This document shows, piece after piece, positions 9,108-17,504 of a stretch of 34,631 nucleotides of DNA. The notes beneath the pieces are model-generated. The model was given only the letters and a program-made list of their open reading frames with translations. It was not told the DNA's origin and made no database searches. Every line of letters starts with the position of its first letter. Position 1 is the first letter of the stretch. Source of the stretch: Rhizobacter sp. (GTDB lineage: Bacteria; Pseudomonadota; Gammaproteobacteria; Burkholderiales; Burkholderiaceae_C); the NCBI GenBank assembly GCA_017881025.1, contig JADGRJ010000014.1, positions 1 to 34,631 on the forward strand. Reading direction: 5' to 3'. The position numbers were made by a program, and so were the translations under genes.

Positions 9108-10754
9108 ATGAATCCATACGAGCAGGGGCTGGGCAAGACCGGCGCGAACTTCGTGGCGCTGTCGCCGACCAGCTTCGTCGAGCGCAGCGCCGAGGTGTTC
9201 GGCGACCTCGAGGCGGTAGTCCATGGCCGGCGCCGCTACACCTGGCGCGAGACGCGCGACCGCGCGGCGCGGCTCGCCGCCGCCTTGCGCTCGTTCGGCG
9301 TCGGTCGTGGCACGACCGTGAGCGCGATGCTCCACAACACGCCCGAGATGGTCGAGGCGCACTACGCGGTGCCGGCGTTGAACGCCGTTCTCAACACGCT
9401 CAACACGCGCCTCGACGCGGCGCTCATCGCCTGGCAGCTCGACCACTGCGAGTGCGCGGTGCTGATCACCGACCGCGAGCTCGTGCCGACCGTCGGCCCG
9501 GCGCTGCGCATCCTGGCCGAGACGCATGGCCGAAGGCCTGTCGTCATCGACGTCTGCGACAGCGAATACGCCGGCGCCGGCGATCGTCTCGGCGCGCACG
9601 AGTACGAGGCGCTGCTCGCGGCGAGCGATCCGCTGCCGGCGCTCGGGGGTCCGGCCGACGAGTGGGACGCGATCGCGGTCTCGTACACGTCGGGAACGAC
9701 GGGCGACCCGAAGGGCGTCGTCACCCACCACCGGGGCGCCTACCTGAACGCGGTGTGCAACGCGGCGACCTGGACCATGCCGCACTTCCCGCGCTATCTC
9801 TGGACGCTGCCGATGTTCCACTGCAACGGCTGGTGCTTCCCGTGGACGGTGGCGCTGCTCGGCGGCACGCACATCTGCCTGCGCCGGGTCGACGCGGCGT
9901 CGATCCTGGCGGCGATGCGCGATGAGCGCGTCGACCACTACTGCGCCGCGCCGATCGTCCACAGTCTGTTGATCGGCGCGCCGGAGGCGTCGCGCGCTGG
10001 CATCACGCAGAAGGTGAGGGCGATGGTCGCGGGCGCGGCGCCGCCGGCGTCGATGATCGAGGGCATGGCGCGGATCGGCTTCGACATCACCCATGTCTAC
10101 GGTCTGACCGAGGTCTATGGCCCGGCGGCGGTGGCGGTGAAGCGGCAGTCGTGGCAGGACGAGGCGCTCTCCGAGCAGACCCGGCTGAACGGCCGCCAGG
10201 GCGTTCGCTATGTGCTCCAGGAGGCGATGACGGTGCGCGACCCGGTGACGCTCGCCGAGGTGCCTGCCGACGGCCAGACGATGGGCGAGATCATGTTCCG
10301 CGGCAACATCGTCATGAAGGGCTACCTGAAGAACGCGAAGGCGACCGCCGAGTCGTTCGCGGGCGGCTGGTTCCACACCGGCGACCTTGCCGTGCTCGAG
10401 GCCGACCGCTACGTCAAGATCAAGGACCGCAGCAAGGACGTCATTATCTCGGGCGGCGAGAACATCAGCTCGATCGAGGTCGAGGACGCGCTCTACCGCC
10501 ACCCCGACGTCCTGGCCTGCGCGGTGGTCGCCCGGCCCGATGCGAAGTGGGGCGAGACGCCGCTCGCCTTCGTCGAGCTGAAGGAAGGCGCCGGCGTCAC
10601 CGCGGCCGAGCTGGTCGCGCACTGCCGCCAGCTCCTCGCCGGCTACAAGGTGCCGCGCGAGATCCGCTTCGAGCCGATCCCGAAGACGTCGACCGGCAAG
10701 ATCCAGAAGTTCCAGCTGCGCCAGCGTGCCCGCTCGGCGGCGGCGTTCGAATAG
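9108..10754 (+). CDS. Acyl-CoA synthetase (AMP-forming)
   Basis: An ANL-superfamily ligase that activates a carboxylic acid with ATP and joins it to CoA. The 548-residue protein has the phosphate-binding loop SYTSGTTGDPKG, the A5 segment HVYGLTEVYG, and the GGWFHTGDLA, RSKDVIISGGENISSIEVE and PKTSTGKIQK blocks with the C-terminal catalytic lysine. The sequence resembles the medium-chain fatty acid / 3-methylmercaptopropionate (DmdB-like) ligase group. The substrate is not determined by what I can see; acetate is unlikely because the protein is far shorter than acetyl-CoA synthetase. It is followed after 20 bp by a crotonase-family gene, consistent with an acyl-CoA pathway. Confidence 0.92.
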   Translation: MNPYEQGLGKTGANFVALSPTSFVERSAEVFGDLEAVVHGRRRYTWRETRDRAARLAAALRSFGVGRGTTVSAMLHNTPEMVEAHYAVPALNAVLNTLNTRLDAALIAWQLDHCECAVLITDRELVPTVGPALRILAETHGRRPVVIDVCDSEYAGAGDRLGAHEYEALLAASDPLPALGGPADEWDAIAVSYTSGTTGDPKGVVTHHRGAYLNAVCNAATWTMPHFPRYLWTLPMFHCNGWCFPWTVALLGGTHICLRRVDAASILAAMRDERVDHYCAAPIVHSLLIGAPEASRAGITQKVRAMVAGAAPPASMIEGMARIGFDITHVYGLTEVYGPAAVAVKRQSWQDEALSEQTRLNGRQGVRYVLQEAMTVRDPVTLAEVPADGQTMGEIMFRGNIVMKGYLKNAKATAESFAGGWFHTGDLAVLEADRYVKIKDRSKDVIISGGENISSIEVEDALYRHPDVLACAVVARPDAKWGETPLAFVELKEGAGVTAAELVAHCRQLLAGYKVPREIRFEPIPKTSTGKIQKFQLRQRARSAAAFE

Positions 10755-10774
10755 ACGATGTACGGGGGTCTGCC

Positions 10775-11575
10775 ATGAACGACCGGGTCGCGACCGAGCT
10801 CACTCCCTTCGTCCGGCGCGGCGTCGACAAGCGCGGCGTCGTCACCCTCACCCTCGACCGGCCGCAGTCGTTCAACGCCCTCAGCGAAGGCATGCTCGCC
10901 GCGCTGCAGGCCGAGCTCGACGCGGTCGCGACCGACGAGACCGCCCGCGTCGTCGTCATCGCCGCCGAAGGCAAGGCGTTCTGCGCCGGCCACGACCTGA
11001 AGGAGATGCGAGCGGCGCCGTCGCTCGCGTACTACGAAGACCTGTTCGCGAAGTGCGCACGCGTGATGCTGACGATCCAGCGCCTGCCGGTGCCTGTGAT
11101 CGCGCGCGTGCAGGGGATCGCCACCGCGGCCGGCTGCCAGCTCGTCGCCGCCTGCGACCTCGCCGTCGCCGCCGACGTTGCGCGCTTCGCCGTGAGCGGG
11201 GTCAACCTCGGCCTCTTCTGCTCGTCGCCGAGCGTCGCGCTCGCGCGCAACCTCGCCAGGAAGCCGGCCTTCGAGATGCTCGTCACCGGCGAGTTCATCT
11301 CCGCCGAGGAAGCGCGCGCCAGGGGCCTCGTCAACCGGGTCGCCGCCGCCGAGGCGCTCGCCGGCGCGGTCGAGTCGCTGGTCGCGACGATCGTCGCCAA
11401 GCCGCGCGCGGCGATCGCGCTGGGCAAGGCGCTCTTCTATCGCCAGGTCGAAAGCGGCATCGAAGCGGCATACGAGGACGCGGGACGGACCATGGCCTGC
11501 AACATGATGGAAGCCGATACCCTCGAGGGTGTCCAGGCGTTCATCGACAAGCGCAAGCCCGCCTGGCCGAGCTAG
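10775..11575 (+). CDS. Enoyl-CoA hydratase/isomerase family protein, ECHDC3-like, lacking both canonical glutamates
   Basis: A 266-residue crotonase-fold protein. It has the CoA-binding DRPQSFNALSEGM strand and the oxyanion-hole segment AFCAGHDLKEM. Where active hydratases have two catalytic Glu residues, this one reads AAGCQLVAACDLA (Q122 in place of the first) and FAVSGVNLGLFCS (Gly in place of the second). It also has the tail EGVQAFIDKRKPAWPS. This pattern is that of the ECHDC3 group. Classical hydratase activity is therefore doubtful. The start is ATG 10775; the track's longer version runs back into the ligase gene. It probably shares a transcript with the upstream ligase, 20 bp away. 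Confidence 0.9.
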   Translation: MNDRVATELTPFVRRGVDKRGVVTLTLDRPQSFNALSEGMLAALQAELDAVATDETARVVVIAAEGKAFCAGHDLKEMRAAPSLAYYEDLFAKCARVMLTIQRLPVPVIARVQGIATAAGCQLVAACDLAVAADVARFAVSGVNLGLFCSSPSVALARNLARKPAFEMLVTGEFISAEEARARGLVNRVAAAEALAGAVESLVATIVAKPRAAIALGKALFYRQVESGIEAAYEDAGRTMACNMMEADTLEGVQAFIDKRKPAWPS

Positions 11576-11611
11576 CGCACCGGGGAAGGGCGCGCGCCGC
11601 GGGTCTCGCGC

Positions 11612-11671
11612 GGTTGTCCGGACAACCCTCGCCAATCCCGGATTGAGAACCGGTTCGGCTTCGGTTATGTT
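11612..11671 (+). promoter_or_regulatory. Promoter with palindromic operator candidates for the ABC importer operon
   Basis: TTGAGA (11643-11648), 17 nt, then TATGTT (11666-11671) makes a good sigma-70-type promoter about 50 nt before the binding-protein gene. A perfect 16-bp palindrome GGTTGTCCGGACAACC (11612-11627) lies just upstream of the -35. A second perfect palindrome, GAACCGGTTC (11647-11656), overlaps the -35 and spacer. The core TTGTCCGGACAA resembles the TNGT...ACNA pattern of GntR-family operators. No regulator gene is present next to it, so the protein is unknown. Confidence 0.6.
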
Positions 11672-11677
11672 TTCCAG

Positions 11678-11696
11678 GGGCGGCCCCGGGCCGCCC
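11678..11696 (+). other. 5' UTR hairpin of the ABC importer mRNA
   Basis: GGGCGGC / GCCGCCC arms separated by 5 nt form a strong 7-bp stem a few bases after the predicted -10. It would lie at the 5' end of the transcript, upstream of the AAGGAG Shine-Dalgarno. A 5' stabilising stem is one possibility; it has no T-run and so is not a terminator for the crotonase gene. Confidence 0.4.
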
Positions 11697-11719
11697 GAGA
11701 CAGAACCCAAGGAGACTCC

Positions 11720-13087
11720 ATGAGAAAGACGATTGCCGGCGTCATCGCCGTCTGCGCGCTCGCCTTCGGCGGCCACGCGCTGGCGCAGGAAAAGCTCACC
11801 GTCTGGTGGGTCAAGGGCTTCTACAAGTCCGAGGACGACGCCCTGTTCGAGGCGATCAAGAAGTTCGAGGCCAAGAGCGGCGTCAAGGTCGAGCTCTCGC
11901 AGTACCCGATCCAGGACATGATCCCGAAGACGGTCGCCGCGCTCGACGCCGGCTCGCCGCCGGACGTCGCCTACGCCGATGTCTACGACTTCCAGGTCAC
12001 CGGCAAGTGGGCCTTCGACGGCAAGCTCGAGGACATCAGCGACATCCTCACGCCGATGAAGGCGCGCTTCCTCAAGAACACGCTCGAGACGACCTGGCTC
12101 TACGACGATAAGGCGAAGAAGCGCGCCTACTACGCGTTCCCGCTCAAGCAGCAGACGATGCACGTCGAGATCTGGCTCGACATGCTGCAGGCGGCGGGCT
12201 TCAAGGAAGCCGACATCCCGACCAAGTGGAGCGACTACTGGTCGTTCTGGTGCGACAAGGTGCAGCCGGCCTATCGCCAGAAGACCGGCTCGCGCGTCTT
12301 CGCCATCGGCCAGCCGATGGGCGTCGACTCGAGCGACTCGTTCTATTCGTTCCTGACCTTCATGGACGCCTACAACGTCAAGCTCGTCGATGACAACGGC
12401 AAGCTGCTGGTCGACGATCCCAAGGTCAAGGCCGGACTGGTGAGCGCCCTCAAGGACTACACCGACGTCGCCGTCAAGGGCTGCACGCCGCCGTCGTCGA
12501 CGAGCTGGAAGGATCCCGACAACAACGTCGCCTTCTTCAACAAGACGACGCTGATGACGCACAACGCGACGATCTCGATCGCCGCCAAGTGGCTCGACGA
12601 CGCCAACAACGAAGCCCTCAACGCCGAGCAGCGCGCGACCGCCAAGAAGAACTACGACGAGCTGATCCGCACCGCGGGCTTCCCGAACAAGCCGGACGGC
12701 TCGAAGATGGTGTATCGCGCCGCCGTCAAGACCGGCGTCGTCTTCTCGGCCGCGAAGAACAAGGCGCGCGCCAAGGAGTTCGTCGCCTTCCTGCTCCAGG
12801 ACGAGAACCTGACGCCCTACGTCGAAGGCTCGCTCGGCCGCTGGTTCCCGGTCGTGACGACGGCGACGCAACGGCCGTTCTGGCAGGCCGACCCGCACCG
12901 CAGGTCGGTGTTCAACCAGTTCGGCGCCGGCACGGTGAACTTCGAATTCACCAAGAACTACAAGTTCACGATCGTCAACAACGAGAACGTGTGGGCCAAG
13001 GCGATGAACCGCGTCGTCAACGACAAGGTCTCGGTCGACCAGGCGGTGACCGAGATGATCGCCCGCATCAAGGCGCTCGCCGGCTGA
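11720..13087 (+). CDS. ABC sugar transporter periplasmic substrate-binding protein
   Basis: A family-1 solute-binding protein that captures a sugar or polyol in the periplasm and hands it to the permeases encoded downstream. The 455-residue product starts with a clear signal peptide (hydrophobic IAGVIAVCALAFGGHALA, cleavage before QEKLTVWW). It then has the typical beginning of this family, KLTVWWVKGFYKSEDDALFE, and AALDAGSPPDVAYADVYDF in the first lobe. A strong AAGGAGA precedes the ATG. The ligand cannot be read from the sequence; membership next to MalF/MalG-type permeases and a MalK/UgpC-type ATPase indicates a carbohydrate or polyol. It is the first gene of a four-gene importer operon. 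Confidence 0.93.
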   Translation: MRKTIAGVIAVCALAFGGHALAQEKLTVWWVKGFYKSEDDALFEAIKKFEAKSGVKVELSQYPIQDMIPKTVAALDAGSPPDVAYADVYDFQVTGKWAFDGKLEDISDILTPMKARFLKNTLETTWLYDDKAKKRAYYAFPLKQQTMHVEIWLDMLQAAGFKEADIPTKWSDYWSFWCDKVQPAYRQKTGSRVFAIGQPMGVDSSDSFYSFLTFMDAYNVKLVDDNGKLLVDDPKVKAGLVSALKDYTDVAVKGCTPPSSTSWKDPDNNVAFFNKTTLMTHNATISIAAKWLDDANNEALNAEQRATAKKNYDELIRTAGFPNKPDGSKMVYRAAVKTGVVFSAAKNKARAKEFVAFLLQDENLTPYVEGSLGRWFPVVTTATQRPFWQADPHRRSVFNQFGAGTVNFEFTKNYKFTIVNNENVWAKAMNRVVNDKVSVDQAVTEMIARIKALAG

Positions 13088-13102
13088 CCTGACGGCCCGC
13101 AC

Positions 13103-13993
13103 GTGTCGACGCTCGCGCTCGACGGCGCCGGGCAGCCGAAGCGCCAGTCGGCGCCGGTCGGCCCCACCAGGAAGCGCCTCACGCCGTGGCAGGCGTGGGG
13201 CATGGTCCTGGTCGCGCCTTATGTGCTGATCTTCGCGGTCTTCGTCCTCTATCCGATCGGCTACGGCCTCTGGCTGGCGCGTCATCCGGCGAGCTACGTC
13301 AAGCTGTTCGACGATCCGGTGTTCGCGCGCACGGTCGTCAACACGCTGATCTTCCTGATCGTCGGCATCAACCTGAAGATGCTGCTGGCGCTCTTCCTGT
13401 CGGGATTCTTCGTCCGCACGCGGCCGTGGATCAAGTGGCTGTCGCTGCTCTTCATCCTGCCCTGGGCGGTGCCGTCGATCCCGACCATCCTGTCGCTGCG
13501 CTTCATGCTCAACCCGGAGTGGGGGATCATCAACTCGACGATCTTTCGCCTCACCGGGGCCGACGGGCCGAACTGGCTCAACAACCCGCAGATCGCGCTG
13601 GCGTTGTCGATCCTCGTCCACATCTGGAAGTCGTTGCCGTTCTGGACGCTGATCCTGATCGCCGGGCGGCTCGCCATTCCGGCGGAGATGTACGAAGCCG
13701 CCTCGGTCGACGGCGCGACGAGCTGGCAGAAGTTCAAGTTCATCACCTGGCCGTCGCTGCAGACGCTCTATCTCACTTCGAGCATCCTGTCGATGATCTG
13801 GACGCTCGGCGACTTCAACAGCGTCTACCTGCTGACCGGCGGCCAGCCCGCCGACCAGACCCACGTGCTGGCGACGCTCGGCCTGCGATACCTGCGCCTC
13901 GATCAGGTCGACATGTCGCTCGCGACGGTGGTCTGCGCGATGCCGCTGGTGCTGCCGCTTGTCTACTTCATGATGAAGCGGCTGTCGCGATGA
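13103..13993 (+). CDS. ABC sugar transporter permease 1 (MalF/UgpA type)
   Basis: An inner-membrane permease subunit of the carbohydrate importer. The 296-residue protein has a hydrophilic N-terminus and then about six membrane helices. The EAA loop that docks onto the ATPase is visible as [20 protein letters not shown]. It starts with GTG at 13103, 15 bp after the binding-protein stop. An alternative internal Met near WGMVL would remove the cytosolic lead. Its stop overlaps the start of permease 2 (ATGA). Confidence 0.92.
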   Translation: MSTLALDGAGQPKRQSAPVGPTRKRLTPWQAWGMVLVAPYVLIFAVFVLYPIGYGLWLARHPASYVKLFDDPVFARTVVNTLIFLIVGINLKMLLALFLSGFFVRTRPWIKWLSLLFILPWAVPSIPTILSLRFMLNPEWGIINSTIFRLTGADGPNWLNNPQIALALSILVHIWKSLPFWTLILIAGRLAIPAEMYEAASVDGATSWQKFKFITWPSLQTLYLTSSILSMIWTLGDFNSVYLLTGGQPADQTHVLATLGLRYLRLDQVDMSLATVVCAMPLVLPLVYFMMKRLSR

Positions 13994-14841
13994 AGGCATC
14001 GACGCTGAAGAAGGCCTCGGCCGAGGCGCGGCTGCTGCTGATCGGCATCCCGCTCGCGATCTGGACGCTGCTGCCGATCTATCACATGGTGCTGTTCGCC
14101 CTGTCGCCGAAGGAGCAGGCGGTCTCGGGCAAGCTCTGGCCCGAGCACCCGACGCTGCACAACTTCTCGATGGTCTTTCACCAGCAGCACCACTACCTCA
14201 GCCACTTCTGGCTGCAGATGTGGAACTCGGTGCTGATCGCCGTCGCCGTCGGCGCGATCACGCTCTTCATCGCCACCGCGGCGGCGTTCGCGATCAGCCG
14301 CCTGCGCGTCAAGGGCGGCCGCACGATCATGAACCTGGCGCTCTTCACCTACTTCATCCCGGCGGCTTTCCTCGCCGTGCCCATGTACAAGACGATGGGC
14401 AACTACGGCCTCCTCAACAGCCAGTGGGCACTGATCCTGGCGATGGTGACGATCGCGACGCCGTACTCGATCTGGGTCCTGAAGCAGGCGTCCGACAAGC
14501 TGCCGCTCGAGCTCGACGAGGCGGCGCGAATCGACGGCGCGACGCCGCTGCAGCTGTTCCGCCTCGTCTACCTGCCGCTGATGATGCCGTCGCTGGTTGC
14601 CGTCGGCACCTATGCGCTGCTGCTGGCGTGGAACGAATATCTCTATGCATTCCTCCTTCTGTCCGACGACAAGAGCACGACGCTCGGCGTCGCCCTCGGC
14701 AGCTTCCTCTCGGCCGACGACTCGCCGTGGGAGCTGCTGATGACGACCGGCCTCATCTATGCCTTGCCGCCGGCAGCGATCTACTACGTCTTCAAGCGCT
14801 ACATGGTCGGCGGCCTCACGGCCGGCGCCGTCAAGAGCTGA
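13990..14841 (+). CDS. ABC sugar transporter permease 2 (MalG/UgpE type)
   Basis: The second membrane subunit, 283 residues with six predicted helices. The first helix ([19 protein letters not shown]) is followed by the usual periplasmic loop, and the EAA motif reads [20 protein letters not shown]. The terminal helix runs into [16 protein letters not shown], the standard ending of MalG-like permeases ([13 protein letters not shown]). The ATG overlaps the stop of permease 1, indicating coupled translation. The track's longer frame is an upstream read-through of permease 1 in another frame. Confidence 0.93.
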   Translation: MKASTLKKASAEARLLLIGIPLAIWTLLPIYHMVLFALSPKEQAVSGKLWPEHPTLHNFSMVFHQQHHYLSHFWLQMWNSVLIAVAVGAITLFIATAAAFAISRLRVKGGRTIMNLALFTYFIPAAFLAVPMYKTMGNYGLLNSQWALILAMVTIATPYSIWVLKQASDKLPLELDEAARIDGATPLQLFRLVYLPLMMPSLVAVGTYALLLAWNEYLYAFLLLSDDKSTTLGVALGSFLSADDSPWELLMTTGLIYALPPAAIYYVFKRYMVGGLTAGAVKS

Positions 14842-14877
14842 GCAGTCATGATGCGCCCACGCTCGCTCGCGCTCGAT

Positions 14878-14928
14878 GCCCCCCGAGGGGGCGCAGGCCT
14901 CCCTTGGGGCGGCCCGGCGGGAGGCCTG
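14878..14928. repeat. Copy 2 of the GCCCC-GAG-GGGGC element plus a 10-bp inverted repeat covering the ATPase Shine-Dalgarno
   Basis: The 92-bp gap between permease 2 and the ATPase gene holds two stem-loops. The first is GCCCCC-CGA-GGGGGC (14878-14892). The second is CAGGCCTCCC ... GGGAGGCCTG (14894-14903 / 14919-14928), a perfect 10-bp stem with a 15-nt loop. The GGGAGG that would serve as Shine-Dalgarno for ATG 14934 lies in the 3' arm of the second stem. The first stem resembles the element after aceA. Confidence 0.6.
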
Positions 14929-14933
14929 GCCTG

Positions 14934-16016
14934 ATGGCCTCGGTGTCGTTTCGCAACGTCGAGAAGAGCTTCGGCTCGACCAGGATCATCCACGGCATCG
15001 GCTTCGACATCGCCGACGGCGAGTTCACCGTCCTGGTCGGGCCGTCGGGTTGCGGCAAGTCGACCCTGCTGCGAATGCTCGCCGGCTTGGAGGAGATCAG
15101 CGGCGGGACGATCGCCATCGACGACCACGTCGTCAACGACATCGAGTCGAAGGACCGCGACATCGCCATGGTGTTCCAGAGCTACGCGCTCTATCCGCAC
15201 ATGACGGTCGGCGACAACATGGGCTTCAGCCTGAGGCTGAGGAAGGCCGATCCGGCGCTGACCAGGGCGCGGGTCGCCAACGCCGCCAGGATCCTCAACC
15301 TCGGCCCCTACCTCGAGCGCTATCCGCGCGAGCTCTCGGGCGGGCAGCGCCAGCGCGTCGCGATGGGCCGCGCGATCGTCCGCGATCCCAAGGTCTTCCT
15401 GTTCGACGAGCCGCTCTCCAACCTCGACGCCAAGCTGCGCGTGGCGATGCGCGCCGAGATCAAGGCGCTGCACCAGCGGCTGAAGACGACGACGGTCTAC
15501 GTCACCCACGACCAGGTCGAGGCGATGACGATGGCAGACCGCATCGTCGTCATGCAGGAAGGGCGCATCGAGCAGATCGGCACGCCGCTCGAGCTCTACG
15601 ACCATCCGGCCAACCTGTTCGTCGCCCAGTTCATCGGCTCGCCGGCGATGAACGTCGTCAGCGGCGTCGTTCGTCGTGGCCAGGGGCAGGCGTGGGTCGA
15701 GGCCGAAGGCGGCGTTCGCTGGCCGATCGCGCCGGCGAGTCCCGGCCAGGACGGTCAGCCCGTCGCCTACGGCGTGCGCCCGGGCGACCTCGGCGTCGGC
15801 GGCGGTGCCGATTCGCGCTCGGTGCCGGCCGAAGTCATCGTCGTCGAGCCGACGGGCGCGGAGACCGAGCTGCTGGTCCGCGTCGGCGCATCGCAGTTCG
15901 TCGTCGTCATCCATGGCCGCACGCAGGCCCAGCCCGGCGAAACGATCCATCTGTCGATCGACACCGGCGCCGTCCATCTCTTCGATCCGACGAGCGGTAT
16001 CGCGCTCACCGCCTGA
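14934..16016 (+). CDS. ABC sugar transporter ATP-binding protein (UgpC/MalK type)
   Basis: The ATPase that powers the importer, 360 residues. It has Walker [10 protein letters not shown] (36-44), Q-loop [14 protein letters not shown], signature [14 protein letters not shown], Walker [17 protein letters not shown] and H-loop [12 protein letters not shown]-terminal OB/TOBE regulatory region follows from about residue 240 ([12 protein letters not shown] onward, with [10 protein letters not shown]). The MalK-type C-terminus agrees with a carbohydrate substrate. It starts at ATG 14934 after a gap containing two hairpins, one of which covers the Shine-Dalgarno. Multi-sugar UgpC-like ATPases can serve more than one permease pair, so it may be shared. 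Confidence 0.95.
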   Translation: MASVSFRNVEKSFGSTRIIHGIGFDIADGEFTVLVGPSGCGKSTLLRMLAGLEEISGGTIAIDDHVVNDIESKDRDIAMVFQSYALYPHMTVGDNMGFSLRLRKADPALTRARVANAARILNLGPYLERYPRELSGGQRQRVAMGRAIVRDPKVFLFDEPLSNLDAKLRVAMRAEIKALHQRLKTTTVYVTHDQVEAMTMADRIVVMQEGRIEQIGTPLELYDHPANLFVAQFIGSPAMNVVSGVVRRGQGQAWVEAEGGVRWPIAPASPGQDGQPVAYGVRPGDLGVGGGADSRSVPAEVIVVEPTGAETELLVRVGASQFVVVIHGRTQAQPGETIHLSIDTGAVHLFDPTSGIALTA

Positions 16017-16201
16017 GACAAATCCCGTTACGGCTGACACCGTGACGGACACCACGCTCGGTTGCGGCCACCGGTCGGCCGGTAGGACGGTTCCGACACG
16101 GCGACAAGGCGATCTCCTACGCTGAGCCCCATCGGCTGATTGCGCCATGACGGTGGCGAAGCCGCTCGGTTCTGCGGTGTCGAAGCCGCGCGGAGATCGT
16201 C

Positions 16202-16657
16202 ATGAAGCGTCTTCACCTCGCCGCCGGCGCACTGCTGTTAGCGGCTCACCTGGGAACCGGAGCGACCGAGGTCGCCTACCTCACCGAGCCACTGCATCAC
16301 TCCATGCAGAAGGTCTCGGCCGCCGGCGATGCGCGCTCGTACCGGATGGACGCGGCACGCCACATCTACGCCGCGTACGCGCCGCGCATCTTCAAGGGCC
16401 GGCTGCCGCCGTTGATTCACGCCGTCGTCGTCGTCGAGACGACGGTCGACGCCAGCGGCCAACCGCGCAGCATCAAGGTCGTTCGCGGTCCCTCGCATGC
16501 GCCGGACGTCACCCAGGCGGTCGTCGAGATGATCAAGCGCGCCGGCCCGCTGCCGGCACCGACGCGTTTCGCGGGCCCGGTCAGCTTCACCGAGATCTGG
16601 CTCGTCCACAAGGACGGTCGCTTCCAGCTCGACGCCCTGACCGAAGGGCAGAACTGA
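16202..16657 (+). CDS. Exported TonB C-terminal-domain-like protein
   Basis: A 151-residue protein with an N-terminal signal sequence (LAAGALLLAAHLGTGATE) and one small domain. The segment LIHAVVVVETTVDASGQPRSIKVVRG followed by TQAVVEMIKRAGPLPAPTRF matches the beta-strand/helix pattern of the TonB C-terminal domain family. There is no proline-rich linker and no N-terminal anchor typical of true TonB, so it is more likely a free periplasmic or lipid-independent relative than an energy transducer. The 185-bp gap before it shows no terminator with a T-run. No partner is suggested by context, and function is unknown. Confidence 0.7.
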   Translation: MKRLHLAAGALLLAAHLGTGATEVAYLTEPLHHSMQKVSAAGDARSYRMDAARHIYAAYAPRIFKGRLPPLIHAVVVVETTVDASGQPRSIKVVRGPSHAPDVTQAVVEMIKRAGPLPAPTRFAGPVSFTEIWLVHKDGRFQLDALTEGQN

Positions 16658-16675
16658 GGATCGCCGCCGCCGGCC

Positions 16676-17449
16676 TCACATCCCGGCGGTGAAGCCGCCG
16701 TCGACGTAGAGGACCTGGCCGGTGACGAAGCGCGCCGCCGGCGAGGCGAGGAAGACCGCAGCGCCGGCGAGCTCGTGCGGCTCGGCCCAGCGGCCGGCCG
16801 GCGTGCGCCGCTCGACCCAGGCCGTGAACTCGGCGTTGGCGGTGAGCGCCGCGTTCAGCTCGGTGCGAAAGAATCCCGGTGCGATCGCGTTGACCTGGAT
16901 GTCGTGCGGCGCGAGCTCGACCGCGAGGCCGCGCGTCAGCATCGCGATGCCGCCCTTGCTCGTCTGGTACGGCACCGTCGTCGGCCGCGCCAGGCTCGAC
17001 ATCAGCGAGGCGATGTTGATGATCTTGCCGGCCCGCTTGGCCTGCATCGCCGGGATGACGGCGCGCGCCATGTAGAACGGCGCGTCGAGGTTGGTCGCCA
17101 TCAGGCGGCGCCAGTCGGCGTCGCTGAAATCGACGATCGGCGCGCGGTGCTGGATGCCGGCGTTGTTGACGAGGATGTCGACCGGCCCGAACGACGCCTG
17201 CACCGCGGCGACGCCGCTGCGCACCGCGTCGGGATCGGCGACGTCGAACGCTGCCGCCTCGGCGGCGAGGCCCTCGCCGCGCAACGACGACACGGCGGCC
17301 TCGAGCTTGTCGCGATTGCGGCCGTTGAGGACGACGCGCGCGCCCGCGCCGGCAAGGCCGCGCGCGATCGCCAGACCGAGGCCCGAGCCGCCGCCGGTGA
17401 CGAGGGCGAGCTTGCCCGAGAGATCGAAGCCCGGCGTCGCGGCGCTCAA
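16676..17449 (-). CDS. SDR-family oxidoreductase, gluconate 5-dehydrogenase-like
   Basis: A classical short-chain dehydrogenase of 257 residues. It has cofactor motif TGGGSGLG (18-25), NNAG (95-98), catalytic Tyr/Lys in YQTSK (Y161, K165) and the segment VNAIAPGFFRTELN. Together with QVLYVDGGFTAGM at the end, this resembles gluconate 5-dehydrogenase / 3-oxoacyl-ACP reductase-like SDRs. Arg in LNGRN after the second strand favours NADP(H). The start is TTG at 17449, supported by GGAGG 7 nt upstream; no ATG is available near the motif. It lies 55 bp downstream of a D-2-hydroxyacid dehydrogenase gene, and the pair could act on keto-sugar acids, which is inference. Confidence 0.88.
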   Translation of the reverse strand: MSAATPGFDLSGKLALVTGGGSGLGLAIARGLAGAGARVVLNGRNRDKLEAAVSSLRGEGLAAEAAAFDVADPDAVRSGVAAVQASFGPVDILVNNAGIQHRAPIVDFSDADWRRLMATNLDAPFYMARAVIPAMQAKRAGKIINIASLMSSLARPTTVPYQTSKGGIAMLTRGLAVELAPHDIQVNAIAPGFFRTELNAALTANAEFTAWVERRTPAGRWAEPHELAGAAVFLASPAARFVTGQVLYVDGGFTAGM

Positions 17450-17504
17450 TTGGGTACCTCCGCGCTGCGCGCTGCGGTATTCGACTTGGGAGCGGCCCGG
17501 CGGC

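Noticed and set aside
6594-10622. A 1342-residue minus-strand open frame
   Set aside because: Very Arg/His/Asp-rich low-complexity translation lying antisense to metY, the TM2 protein and the acyl-CoA ligase, all of which have clear family motifs. It is a GC-driven shadow.
10643-13999. A 1118-residue minus-strand open frame
   Set aside because: Antisense to the crotonase, binding-protein and permease genes, with the same low-complexity charged composition and no domain.
16017-16201. Possible terminator after the ABC operon (ACCGGTCGGCCGGT)
   Set aside because: Short inverted repeats are present but without a T-run. They do not exceed what such GC-rich DNA gives by chance.
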